15,232 nucleotides of DNA, from positions 1 through 15,232 of the forward strand of contig DASQVO010000322.1 of NCBI GenBank assembly GCA_035640715.1, given 5' to 3'. Every line of letters starts with the position of its first letter. Position 1 is the first letter of the stretch. Positions 1-8,402 of this stretch are shown here, one piece after another. Position numbers and translations under genes: made by a program. The notes below the pieces were generated by a model that worked only from the letters and a program-made list of their open reading frames with translations, was not told the DNA's origin and made no database searches. This DNA is from DASQVO01 sp035640715. Its GTDB lineage: Bacteria > Actinomycetota > Actinomycetes > Streptosporangiales > Streptosporangiaceae.

Positions 1-131
1 ACATCGGTCCCTCATCGGATACCGGGCCGGGCACCTGGGCCGGGCTCACCCCAGGCGAGGCGCGGCAACTGGCCGCCGCCCTGCTCGCGCAGGCGGCCGC
101 CGCCGATCACCGCGGCGCCTTCGAGAGGTAG
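1..131 (+). CDS. C-terminal fragment of a hypothetical protein (open at left edge)
   Basis: An open frame (codons starting at base 3) runs in from the left edge and stops at TAG 129-131. The visible 42 residues include the stretch GLTPGEARQLAAALLAQAAA. This is an alanine-rich amphipathic helix of the LTPxEARxLAxALL type, which I have seen at the C-terminus of many small actinomycete proteins such as the DUF6907-like group. The start and most of the protein lie outside the window, so no function can be given. It reads in the same direction as the next gene, with 156 bases between them and no obvious promoter or hairpin. The alanine-rich composition could also come from GC-rich non-coding sequence. 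The helix pattern and clean stop favour a real gene end. Confidence 0.5.
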   Translation, partial: IGPSSDTGPGTWAGLTPGEARQLAAALLAQAAAADHRGAFER

Positions 132-287
132 CCACACCTCGCGGCCCATGACGGGCTGAACGGCTGATCCGCCCGGACGGCACCGGGGCGTATTCCGGCG
201 GCATCGACGCCGTCTCGTGACGCGGGACCGCCGCCGACCCGGCCCAGATGGAACGCTCCGGAGGCGTACTGTACTGCCACGATCGGC

Positions 288-797
288 ATGCTGAACGGCT
301 TTCTCACCGAGGTCCGCGACGCGGTTCTGCCCGGCCGCGACCCGAAGCATGGCCCGCTGCCGCCGCTGCTCGTCGTCATGACCATGGTGACGGGGCTGGT
401 CGACGCGTTCAGCTACCTGGTCCTCGGTCACGTGTTCGTGGCCAACATGGCCGGGAACGTGGTGTTCCTGGCGTTCGCGCTGGCCGGGGCGCAGGGATTC
501 TCCATTCCCGCCTCCCTCTTGGCCCTCGGCGCCTTCGCCGTCGGCGCTCTCGCCGGAGGGACCCTGAAGACCCGCTTCGGCGGCCATCGCGGGCGGCTGC
601 TCAGCGCTACCACCGCTGCGCAGACGGTGCTGTTCATCGCCGCGCCGGTCATCGCCGCAGTGACCGCGAACCCAGTGCCGACCGGCTACCGCTACGGCCT
701 CATCGTCTTGCTGACCTTCTCGCTGGGGGCGCAGAATTACGAATGGATGTTCTGGGACATGGGCTACCGGAAGGAAACCTGGCCCGCGTTTCCCTGA
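288..797 (+). pseudogene. Truncated DUF1275 (YoaK-like) membrane protein with a TenA-like tail
   Basis: The first ~150 of 169 residues match the DUF1275/YoaK membrane family. The visible signature runs through LVDAFSYLVLGHVFVANMAG followed by NVVFLAFALAG, then several hydrophobic segments (about residues 26-48, 55-70, 75-92, 105-125 and 130-148). Full-length members are about 220-240 residues and continue after SLGAQN with a conserved loop and more membrane helices. Here the frame continues as YEWMFWDMGYRKETWPAFP and stops. That tail is foreign to the family and resembles the last helix of TenA/thiaminase-II proteins, which has an E-x-x-F-W pattern (recalled, not searched). The ATG at 288 fits the family N-terminus, but the GGAG at 260-263 lies 24 bases upstream, so it is not a convincing ribosome site. 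The gene is convergent with the type VII operon. The family's transport role is unproven. I infer a deletion that joined two genes and removed at least the last membrane segments, so function is doubtful. Confidence 0.75.
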
Positions 798-861
798 TGA
801 CCAGGCGGGCGTGAACAGCTCTCCCACCGAGATCCGCGAAACTAGCGCCACCACATCCGGC

Positions 862-1635
862 TCAGCGCAAGCGGCACGTCCCGTAGCCTGCGGCGCCCGC
901 AACGTCAAAGCAGTTGAACGAATTATGGCCACCGCTGACGGTTGGTGAATACGTCGCCACTTTCCAGCTTGCTGTCGTCCCACCGCAGCCGACGTGCAAA
1001 GCATACGGCTCTGGTCTGGGAAGGGTGAACCACCAGTCGGAGGTTGAACCGTTTCCGAGTCCCTGCCACGGCGCGAAGCCCGATCCCTTGGCGGCCTGTA
1101 CCCACACTCCCTCTACCGAATTGCCGGATACGCATGAAACCTGGCCGGTGATGAAGAAGCTGGTAACCGCCGTTTTCCGTGGTGCAGGCGCAGCGGATTG
1201 CGGTGCCGCCGCGGAGTGCGGTGCCACCGGGGCTTCAGCAGCCACGTGCCCGCCTTGCTGTGCGACCGGCACGTTACTGGGCAAGTAGCCCGGCACGTTA
1301 CCGGGCGAGTAGCCCGGCACAGATGCGTCCCGCCGTACTGCCGCGCCCTTGGGGGCTTGGGCTCGGGCCACTGCTTTCCCGCTGGACGCGGGCGTGGCGG
1401 AACGCAGCGGAGTCCCGCGACCAAACGTGGCCGCCTGGGCGGTCTTCACAGCCGCGCTGGACTTATGCGACACGGCCGCGCCCACGCCGACGGCCCCGCC
1501 CGCGAAAACCACAACCGCCACCGCAACCGCAACCATGTAGCCTTTTTTACGCGGTGCCGCGCCGCCGTGCACGGCCGATTCAAAGGCCTTTGCGAATCCC
1601 TGCCGACCTGCCTGCTTGATTTTATCGTCAGCCAT
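862..1635 (-). CDS. Single-pass membrane protein with four-cysteine outer domain, last gene of the T7SS operon
   Basis: This 257-residue protein has a short basic cytosolic N-terminus ending in RKK (29-31) and one membrane helix at about 33-56. A long Ala/Pro-rich linker (57-155) follows. It includes an eight-residue repeat, SVPGYSPGNVPGYLPSNVP, at 105-123. A compact C-terminal domain (about 156-257) has cysteines at 168, 217, 242 and 254, and several Trp and Gly residues. The positive-inside rule puts that domain outside the membrane, where the four cysteines could form two disulfides. I recall similar domains (VEGVWVxA, STSDWW, ALHVGCGG, GYGTC) in actinomycete hypothetical proteins, but no characterised member. 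The ATG at 1635 is backed by AGGGTGG (1642-1648) six bases upstream. It begins 48 bases after eccC, so it is probably the last gene of the secretion operon. It is far too short to be EccB and does not resemble EccE or mycosin. A role as a wall- or envelope-facing accessory factor is a guess. Confidence 0.8.
   Translation of the reverse strand: MADDKIKQAGRQGFAKAFESAVHGGAAPRKKGYMVAVAVAVVVFAGGAVGVGAAVSHKSSAAVKTAQAATFGRGTPLRSATPASSGKAVARAQAPKGAAVRRDASVPGYSPGNVPGYLPSNVPVAQQGGHVAAEAPVAPHSAAAPQSAAPAPRKTAVTSFFITGQVSCVSGNSVEGVWVQAAKGSGFAPWQGLGNGSTSDWWFTLPRPEPYALHVGCGGTTASWKVATYSPTVSGGHNSFNCFDVAGAAGYGTCRLR
1267..1320 (-). repeat. 24-base in-frame tandem repeat in the linker of the membrane protein
   Basis: Two near-identical 24-base units (1267-1290 and 1291-1314) plus the first six bases of a third encode the octapeptides VPGYSPGN and VPGYLPSN followed by VP. 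The units differ at two bases. The repeat is in frame and lies in the Pro-rich spacer between membrane helix and outer domain, where length changes should be tolerated. Confidence 0.85.
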
Positions 1636-1683
1636 TGTTAACCACCCTGTGGTATCGGACGATGGCCGTAACGGACGTCCATC

Positions 1684-4600
1684 TCAATCAATGTCCTCCT
1701 CGAGGAGATCGTCCCCGATGAGTACCTGCACGAGAGCTTTCTCCTGTCTGCGCCGTACCAGGACGCCACGTCCAGGTGGCATCTCAGCCCCGCGCTGATC
1801 GCCAAACAGGACTCCCTCACGCGCATCCGAGGAGAGAATCAGCGCCGCGCTTCCGAGTTCGCGGATTCGCGAAATTACCGGATCCGTGGTCAGCGCCCTG
1901 GCCATTCCGCCCGAACGGCGAGCCACTACGATATGAAGGCCGATCTCTCTGCTATGCGGAATGTAGTCGATCAACGGCTGCAGGGGCGACGGGCGGCCGG
2001 GCACGGCGACCATGTCATAGTCGTCCACGACCAGATAGAATTCGGGCCCCGTCCACCAGTTCCTCCGCCGGAGGTCGCGTGGCGAGATGTCGCGCGGTGG
2101 CAGGCGCTCGGCGAGTTTAGCCGCTAGCTGCTCGGAGTATGCCTGGGTAGCCTCTGCGTCGCCGGCGTATGCGCCGATGTAGGGCGCAGGTACGGCGTCT
2201 ATCAGCGCCCGGCGATAGTCGACGACCATGAATCGCAATTGCTGCGGCGGGTACTGCGCAGCCAGCCCGGCCATCCAGGTCCGGATGAATGTGGACTTGC
2301 CCGCGCCGCCGTCCCCGATGACGGCACAATGCTGGTCCGGGCCGGTGAGGCTGAGAAAGACTGGTGCGAGATCCTGCTCGCCGATGGCAACAGCCACGCC
2401 ATCGCCGCTCGGGGCCTTCCTCGCTTCCGGCACGTCGGCGAGAAATATCTTTCCCGGCAGCAGCCGGATCGGCGGTGCGCTTTCTCCCTGCCATGCCGTA
2501 ATGATCTTGCTGAGCACCTCATCCTGGGCGTCGCCCAGCCCGGCGATCATGTTCCCGCCGTCAAGCCGCGGCAGCGCGGTCTGGAACAGAAGGCCAGGCG
2601 GGGCCAGCCCTCGTCCGGGCACGCCCGGCGGCAACAGCCGCGATACTTGCCGGTTTACCTCTGATTCGGAGGCGTCGTTCAGCCGCAGTTCCAGTCTGGT
2701 GCTCACGCTGTCGCGGAGGTTCATCCGGATGTCGCCCCACCGGTTGGCGGCCATCACAAGGTGCACGCCGACGCCCGGACCGCGTGCCGCGATGTCAAGC
2801 GCGAACGCATCCGCATCAGGCACCTCATTGCGCAGCACGCCCCAGCCGTCGATGATCAGAAAGACGTCCGCGGCGGAGGCATCGATATCACCGCTGTCAC
2901 GCAGATCGCGGAAATCGGCAATCGACCGGATCCCCTTGTCCCTGAAGAGCTGCTCTCGCTTCGAAATAAGCTGCTGAATCTCGTTAAATACCCGCGTGGC
3001 ACGCGGTGTCTCCCCTCGTGCGACGACGCCAGACACATGCGGGGCCCCGGCCACGGAGTGCAGCGTTCCCCCGCCGTAGTCAAGGCAGTAGAACTGCATC
3101 TCGCGCGGCGTGTGCGTGAGCATGGCGGACACGATCAGCGTACGGAGGAATGTGCTCTTCCCGGACTGCGGCGCGCCGACGAGCAGCAGGTGCGGATTCA
3201 TCTGAGCGAAGTCGAGAAACAGCGGCCGCTGCTCCTGGTTCTGGGGCAGATCCACGACGCCGACCGGGATCCGGAGGCTGCCGCCGGGCGACCACATGCT
3301 CGATTGCAGCCCGCGGTCGTCCTGCACGATGAGCGGACCGAGCAGCAGGTCCAGCGGGATCGCGGCCGGCATTGGCGGCAGCCACACCTGGTGCACCGGC
3401 TGCCCAAACTGGCGTAGCTGGCCGACCATGACCTGCATCTGAGTCCTGCCGCCGGGGACAATCGGGGTTGGCCGGGCACTTTCCGCTGGCTCTTCCGGCA
3501 TGTCCGGGCCTGGAGCCTCGCGGAGGCCGAGTACGGCGATCTCGGCGGCCCGGTCCGGCGGTTCATCGCCTGGCGCCTCACCGGCCTCCTGGTAGGGCGC
3601 GGAGACATGCGCGACGCGGAACCGCTCATACACTGATTCGCCCACCTTCAGGAACGCTGAGCCAGGCAACTGCGGCAAGTAGTAGGCGTCGGGCGTGCCG
3701 ATTACTGTACGGCTTTCCGCGGCGCTGAAGGTACGAAGGCAGATCCGGTACGACAGATGAGATTCAAGGCCCCGCAGCCGCCCTTCCTCCAGCCGCTGCG
3801 TGGCCAGGAGCAAGTGGATACCCAGGCTCCGCCCGACCCGGCCGATCTGCACGAACAGGTGGATGAAGTCGGGCCGCAACGACAGCAGCTCACCGAATTC
3901 GTCCACGATCACGAGGAGGTAAGGCAGTGGTTCCAGCGGCCGGCCGTTCACATCGACGCCACCGGCCGCCTGCTTGGCCTGATACTCCCGGAGCGAATCA
4001 ACGTTGCCCGCGTCACGCAGCAGGCGCTGGCGCCTCTGCTGCTCACCCATCAAGGCGTCGCGCACCCTGTCCACCAGGGCGAGATCGTCTGCCAGATTGG
4101 TGATCAGCCCTGCGACATGCGGCAATTCGGTCATGCCAGCGAATGTTGCGCCGCCCTTGAAGTCCACCAGCACCATGCTGAGCAGGTCTGGCGAGTGCGT
4201 CATCGTCAGCCCGGTCAGCAGCGTCCGCAGCAGCTCGCTCTTACCCGAACCGGTCGCCCCGACGACCAGCCCGTGCGGTCCCATGCCGCCTTGTGCCGAC
4301 TCCTTGAGGTCGAGCGTGAGGTAGGTACCGTCGCTGGCGACACCCAGCGGAGCGCGCAATACCTTGTCGTCCCCAGGCTGCACCCATACGTCCCGCGGAT
4401 CGAAATTCGCCAGGTCGCTGGCCCCGAGGATCTGCGACAACGACACCGTGCTGTCAAGCGTGTCCGTCTGTTCCTCCGTCAGCATCAAGGGAGCGACCGC
4501 GCGCGCGGTGGCCTCACTGAGCTCGACCGGGCACTGGTCGGCGACCGCTTCCACAACCGGGCCCGCCAGCTCCGGTTGCCGGGGCTGAAGGTAGAGACGG

Positions 4601-5733
4601 TCATGGTCGCTGAACCCGATCCGCACGTCCACGCGTGATGGTTCTTCGGCGGCGTCCCGCACGAGGGCGACGACCGTAATGCCGGTCTCGGGTCCCGCGG
4701 CTTCGACCAGCCGCCGGGCCAGCGGACTGCGCGCCCAAGGTGAGGCGGGATGAAAGGAGTCGATCACGACCACCACGGACCGCGAAGGGCGGGTATTCGC
4801 CCGCGCGAGAACACGGTTCTGCTGCTGGGATTTTTCGGTGAGCGCACGGGACAGTTCCCGCTCGACCGCGTCTTCCAGCCCCTCGTAGCCCGTTGCCACC
4901 AGGCTATTCCGGGCTACGTCGCGCGCCTCCGGGTCACGCGTGTGGGGAAGCCAGGTCGTCCAGGTCCACGCTTCGTCGTCGCCGCCGGTGCTCACCATCA
5001 TCAGCACATCGTCGGGGGCGTGCAGCACCGTGACCTGGCCGATCAATGCCCGGCATGTGGCTTGCGTGAGCTCCCGCGGACCGATGATACTCACCACGCC
5101 GGCGCGATGCAGGTCTACGGTCGCCGGTTGCCCGCCAACCGTGCCATACATCTCAACAACACGATCTGCGGCGTTCTTCAGCTCGGGGTCATATTCGACC
5201 GTGGGGTCGATCCGCGTGTTGAGCTGGAGCGGGGCGGCAAGTGGCCCACGCCCGGAACCGACACGGACATGCATGAAGTCAGGGTCGGCCGGACGGCGCT
5301 CCCATACCCGGCGACGGGCCTGCGCGATGGCCCAGAGCCGCTCGGGGCTCGGCCACTGCCAGGCGGCCGCCGCACGCTGCGCCGCGGCTACCGCCCGCGC
5401 GGACTCTTTAACAGTCGAGAGATGATCAAGGTAGCGGGTGCGCTGACGTTCCCTGTTCCGCCGGCTCGCCGACCTCATCTGCCCGCGGACCACGGCAGTG
5501 ACTCCGACCGAGAGCACGACGATGCCGACAGCCAGGACGGTCAGCAGCGCCTTGCGATAGGCGATCATGTATCCGGCGATGCTGATGCTGCTGAGCATGG
5601 GCAGCAGCGTCGAGAGCCACGCTGATCCGCCTGATTGCGGAGGAAGCTGCGGCGGCGGTGCGATGACCACCCGTTCCGTGGGCAGCGCTGGCGGCGGTAT
5701 CCTGGCCGGCCGATGCCAGGAGATCCTGCTCAT
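1684..5733 (-). CDS. eccC: EccC, type VII secretion FtsK/SpoIIIE ATPase (fused three-domain form)
   Basis: This 1349-residue protein is the motor and substrate receptor of the ESX/type VII system. The N-terminus, MSRISWHRPARIPPP with VVIAPPPQLPP, is typical of EccC. Two membrane helices follow at about 41-58 and 61-83. Three FtsK-like ATPase domains come next. Domain 1 has Walker A GATGSGKS (492-499, bases 4237-4260) and Walker B LLVIVDEF (606-613) with the catalytic Asp-Glu pair. Domain 2 has GAPQSGKS (853-860) and FLIIDGW (958-964), which lacks the Glu. Domain 3 has GDGGAGKS (1140-1147) and FYLVVDDYD (1232-1240). This fits the known pattern in which domain 1 is the hydrolytic engine, and domains 2 and 3 bind nucleotide and the Esx export signal. 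Mycobacterial ESX-1 splits this gene in two; here it is one chain of the usual fused length. The ATG overlaps the upstream stop by four bases (ATGA), with GAGGA at 5743-5747 as ribosome site, so translation is probably coupled. Confidence 0.97.
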   Translation of the reverse strand: MSRISWHRPARIPPPALPTERVVIAPPPQLPPQSGGSAWLSTLLPMLSSISIAGYMIAYRKALLTVLAVGIVVLSVGVTAVVRGQMRSASRRNRERQRTRYLDHLSTVKESARAVAAAQRAAAAWQWPSPERLWAIAQARRRVWERRPADPDFMHVRVGSGRGPLAAPLQLNTRIDPTVEYDPELKNAADRVVEMYGTVGGQPATVDLHRAGVVSIIGPRELTQATCRALIGQVTVLHAPDDVLMMVSTGGDDEAWTWTTWLPHTRDPEARDVARNSLVATGYEGLEDAVERELSRALTEKSQQQNRVLARANTRPSRSVVVVIDSFHPASPWARSPLARRLVEAAGPETGITVVALVRDAAEEPSRVDVRIGFSDHDRLYLQPRQPELAGPVVEAVADQCPVELSEATARAVAPLMLTEEQTDTLDSTVSLSQILGASDLANFDPRDVWVQPGDDKVLRAPLGVASDGTYLTLDLKESAQGGMGPHGLVVGATGSGKSELLRTLLTGLTMTHSPDLLSMVLVDFKGGATFAGMTELPHVAGLITNLADDLALVDRVRDALMGEQQRRQRLLRDAGNVDSLREYQAKQAAGGVDVNGRPLEPLPYLLVIVDEFGELLSLRPDFIHLFVQIGRVGRSLGIHLLLATQRLEEGRLRGLESHLSYRICLRTFSAAESRTVIGTPDAYYLPQLPGSAFLKVGESVYERFRVAHVSAPYQEAGEAPGDEPPDRAAEIAVLGLREAPGPDMPEEPAESARPTPIVPGGRTQMQVMVGQLRQFGQPVHQVWLPPMPAAIPLDLLLGPLIVQDDRGLQSSMWSPGGSLRIPVGVVDLPQNQEQRPLFLDFAQMNPHLLLVGAPQSGKSTFLRTLIVSAMLTHTPREMQFYCLDYGGGTLHSVAGAPHVSGVVARGETPRATRVFNEIQQLISKREQLFRDKGIRSIADFRDLRDSGDIDASAADVFLIIDGWGVLRNEVPDADAFALDIAARGPGVGVHLVMAANRWGDIRMNLRDSVSTRLELRLNDASESEVNRQVSRLLPPGVPGRGLAPPGLLFQTALPRLDGGNMIAGLGDAQDEVLSKIITAWQGESAPPIRLLPGKIFLADVPEARKAPSGDGVAVAIGEQDLAPVFLSLTGPDQHCAVIGDGGAGKSTFIRTWMAGLAAQYPPQQLRFMVVDYRRALIDAVPAPYIGAYAGDAEATQAYSEQLAAKLAERLPPRDISPRDLRRRNWWTGPEFYLVVDDYDMVAVPGRPSPLQPLIDYIPHSREIGLHIVVARRSGGMARALTTDPVISRIRELGSAALILSSDAREGVLFGDQRGAEMPPGRGVLVRRRQEKALVQVLIGDDLLEEDID

Positions 5734-8396
5734 TGGGGCAGGTCCTCGGGCAGCACTGAAATGAGATCCTCAGTGGACGAGGTGGCCAGATCCACGACCC
5801 GCTGCGCCTGGCGCTCGGTCATCTGCTGGAAGACCTGGCGAGCCGTCCGGCCGTTCCCGAAACCTTCCCCCCGTTGCAGCACCTCGAAATGCGTGCGAAG
5901 CGCGTTAAGGGTGTTCTCCCCGAGCGTGTACTTGTGCTGCTCCGCCTGGCGCTCGACGATCCGGACCAGTTCGTCGGGGCCGTAGTCCTCGAAGGTCAGT
6001 GTGCGGGTGAACCGGGAGGCGAGGCCGGGATTGGACACTATGAACCGTTCCATCTCCCGTGGGTAACCCGCAACGATCACCACGACGTCGTCGCGGTGAT
6101 CCTCCATGAGCTTGACGAGGGTGGAGATCGCCTCCTGGCCGAAGTCGCCCGGCTGACCGTGCGGCACCAGAGCGTACGCCTCGTCGATGAACAGCACCCC
6201 GCCGAGGGCCCGGCGGAAGGTCGCCTGGGTCTTCGGCGCCGTGTGACCGACGTACTCTCCGACCAGATCGCCGCGATCGGCTTCCACCAGGTGACCCCGG
6301 GATAGCAGGCCAAGCGCGGCCAGGATGCGCCCATAGAGCCTAGCCACCGTGGTCTTCCCCGTTCCCGGATTACCCGCGAAGACCAGATGCCGGCTCAGCG
6401 GAGGCGGCGGAAGACCCGCCTCGTGCCGCAGCTTCACCGTTTGCATCAGCTTGACCAGCGTCATGATCTCCTGCTTGACGCGGTCGAGCCCGATCAGGTT
6501 ATTCACCTCAGTGAGCAGGTCGCTGAGCGCCTCCTGCGGCGCCGGGTTGTTTCGTTCGCCCGTTTGCGCGCCAGCCGGCGCGGCCGCTACCTCACCGGGC
6601 CGCAAGGCGAGCCGTGACCGAGTGCCATCGTCAGCCGGCCAGGCGGATTTCTTCACGTCGGCGACCCGGCAGTTCTCGAACACCGGCGCAGCGTGCTCAC
6701 CCATGCTCAGGTCCTCGTCGGTGTCGTGGACAAAGCAACGGCGGAGCACAGGCGTGGCGGCCTTGCCAATGAACAATGCCGGATATCCCGTCTGGAATAT
6801 TTCACAGTCGTCGAATTCACCGGCTGCGCTGTCCTCCAGGTAAATGCCATTCTTGGTGCTGGGCCCGATCGTGGTTGCGCGGACCCGTGGTGCCGCTGAC
6901 ATCCGGACGACAAGGCCACTGCCGCCGGCGTCGGCTATGGTGCAGCCGGAAAGCCGGGGTGCGGCACGCTCGCCGACAAAGACTCCAGCGGAGCCCGCTT
7001 GGTGGATCCGGGTATCTTCGATGAGCGGCTCTGCCTCGGCGCCGATCTCGATCCCGGCCTTGACCGTGTCGCGCACATCGCAGCCGGTGATCAGCGGATG
7101 ATGCGCGGTGTGCACCGCTATCCCGGTCGTGGCACCGCTGATCGTGCAGTCACGGAGCGTCAGGTCGCCGTCGCCGTCAACGAAGACGCCGGACAGGCCG
7201 GCCCCGGTGACGCGGCTCTGCTCGCCGCGGGCGACGGCGTGCTCGGTGACGTGGATGCCGTGCTCGGTCACATCATGCACGGCACAGTCGTGAAGTACTG
7301 CGGACGCGGTTCCGGCCGCATGTACCGCTGTGTAAGTGGTGCCAGAGATATTGCAGCCAACCAGCGTGACCGTGGCCTCGCCGGTGGCGTAGACACCGTT
7401 CGCCCCGGCCCGGGCGAAGCTGCCGCCGCGTACCCATACCTGGGCATGGCCGGCGACGGCCAATGACGTACCTCCCGTATCCCGTACCTGGCACGCGGCC
7501 AGCACCGCTCTGGCGCCGTTGCCCGCCACCACACCTGCGGACCCGGGCCCGGTCTCGGCGATCTCGCACCGGTCGAGCATGACGGCCGATCCTTGATGCG
7601 GCTGCGTTCCGGAGCCGAGTGCTCCCTCGTCGTGGGAGTCGGCGGCCTGGCCTGGTGTCTGGCGCGTGGGTGGTTGCGGTATCGCGCCGTTCAGCCAGAC
7701 GCCGTCGGTGTGATTCCCGTGGATCCGGCAGCCACGAAATACCGGCGTCGCCGCACCGTCGACCAGAACCGCCGACCGTGCCGACCCCGAGACCTCGCAC
7801 TCGACCAGAACGCAGCGTGCGCCACCGCCGATCCGGATGCCGTGGCCGTCACAGTCGCGGACGAGCACGCCGGCCACTTCCCCGGCCGAATCACCAGCAA
7901 TGACAATCCCGTCCCCGCTGACATCGCGGACGGAACCGCCCCGGACGACGACCCGGCCAGTGCTCGACAGCCGCAGTCCGTATGCTCCCGACTCGTGCAC
8001 TCCGCAGTCGATCACTGATGTCGCTGCGTCACCAACAAGCTCTATGTGCCCGCCGCTCACCTCGCACTGGCGCAATGTCATGGCCCCGGTATCGGCCAGA
8101 ACAGCCGCCTGGCCACGCTCACCCTCGATCACAAGGCCGTATATCTCTCCAGCGGAGGCCGCCAGACGCAGCGCGGGACCATGCGCCGCGACCAGCCTGA
8201 CCGTACCCGGGCCCCTCTCCGCCGTCAGCGTCACGGGCCTGTCGAGAACGAGATTCTCGTGGTAGATGCCGGGCATGACCGACACGACCGCATGGTCCGA
8301 CGCCGCGCGCAGCGCCGCCGCGATCGTGTTGTGCACGCCCCAGCCCTTGGACGCGACACGCTCGCGCCCAAGGCTACTGCCGATCATTCCGCGCAC
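5730..8396 (-). CDS. Beta-helix/AAA+ (CbxX-CfqX) fusion, EccA-like chaperone ATPase
   Basis: An 888-residue protein. Residues about 37-580 form a long series of 20-25-residue repeats of the right-handed parallel beta-helix type (a short strand, then patterns such as LRDCTISG, GIAVHT, PLITGCDVRDT). After a short Pro/Ala linker, residues about 624-888 are an AAA+ domain of the CbxX/CfqX group, to which the C-terminal half of EccA belongs. Visible motifs are Walker A GNPGTGKT (675-682, bases 6351-6374), a pore-loop-like EYVGHT (714-719), Walker B LFIDEA (735-740), SRF with a likely arginine finger (R795) and a sensor-2-like GNGRTARQ (847-854). EccA in mycobacteria has an N-terminal TPR half; here the helix solenoid replaces it. 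A low-complexity loop (about 238-270) interrupts the helix. By analogy it would act in the cytosol on substrates or partner complexes. The GTG start at 8396 lies six bases after eccD and in the same frame; the ATG at codon 4 (8387) is an equally possible start. The stop overlaps eccC. Confidence 0.92.
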   Translation of the reverse strand: MRGMIGSSLGRERVASKGWGVHNTIAAALRAASDHAVVSVMPGIYHENLVLDRPVTLTAERGPGTVRLVAAHGPALRLAASAGEIYGLVIEGERGQAAVLADTGAMTLRQCEVSGGHIELVGDAATSVIDCGVHESGAYGLRLSSTGRVVVRGGSVRDVSGDGIVIAGDSAGEVAGVLVRDCDGHGIRIGGGARCVLVECEVSGSARSAVLVDGAATPVFRGCRIHGNHTDGVWLNGAIPQPPTRQTPGQAADSHDEGALGSGTQPHQGSAVMLDRCEIAETGPGSAGVVAGNGARAVLAACQVRDTGGTSLAVAGHAQVWVRGGSFARAGANGVYATGEATVTLVGCNISGTTYTAVHAAGTASAVLHDCAVHDVTEHGIHVTEHAVARGEQSRVTGAGLSGVFVDGDGDLTLRDCTISGATTGIAVHTAHHPLITGCDVRDTVKAGIEIGAEAEPLIEDTRIHQAGSAGVFVGERAAPRLSGCTIADAGGSGLVVRMSAAPRVRATTIGPSTKNGIYLEDSAAGEFDDCEIFQTGYPALFIGKAATPVLRRCFVHDTDEDLSMGEHAAPVFENCRVADVKKSAWPADDGTRSRLALRPGEVAAAPAGAQTGERNNPAPQEALSDLLTEVNNLIGLDRVKQEIMTLVKLMQTVKLRHEAGLPPPPLSRHLVFAGNPGTGKTTVARLYGRILAALGLLSRGHLVEADRGDLVGEYVGHTAPKTQATFRRALGGVLFIDEAYALVPHGQPGDFGQEAISTLVKLMEDHRDDVVVIVAGYPREMERFIVSNPGLASRFTRTLTFEDYGPDELVRIVERQAEQHKYTLGENTLNALRTHFEVLQRGEGFGNGRTARQVFQQMTERQAQRVVDLATSSTEDLISVLPEDLPQ

Positions 8397-8402
8397 ACCA
8401 TG

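Noticed and set aside
12..1004. 330-residue minus-strand open frame across the left end
   Set aside because: It overlaps the recognisable DUF1275 frame and the tail of the membrane protein gene, and its composition is Gly/Arg/Gln-rich without motifs.
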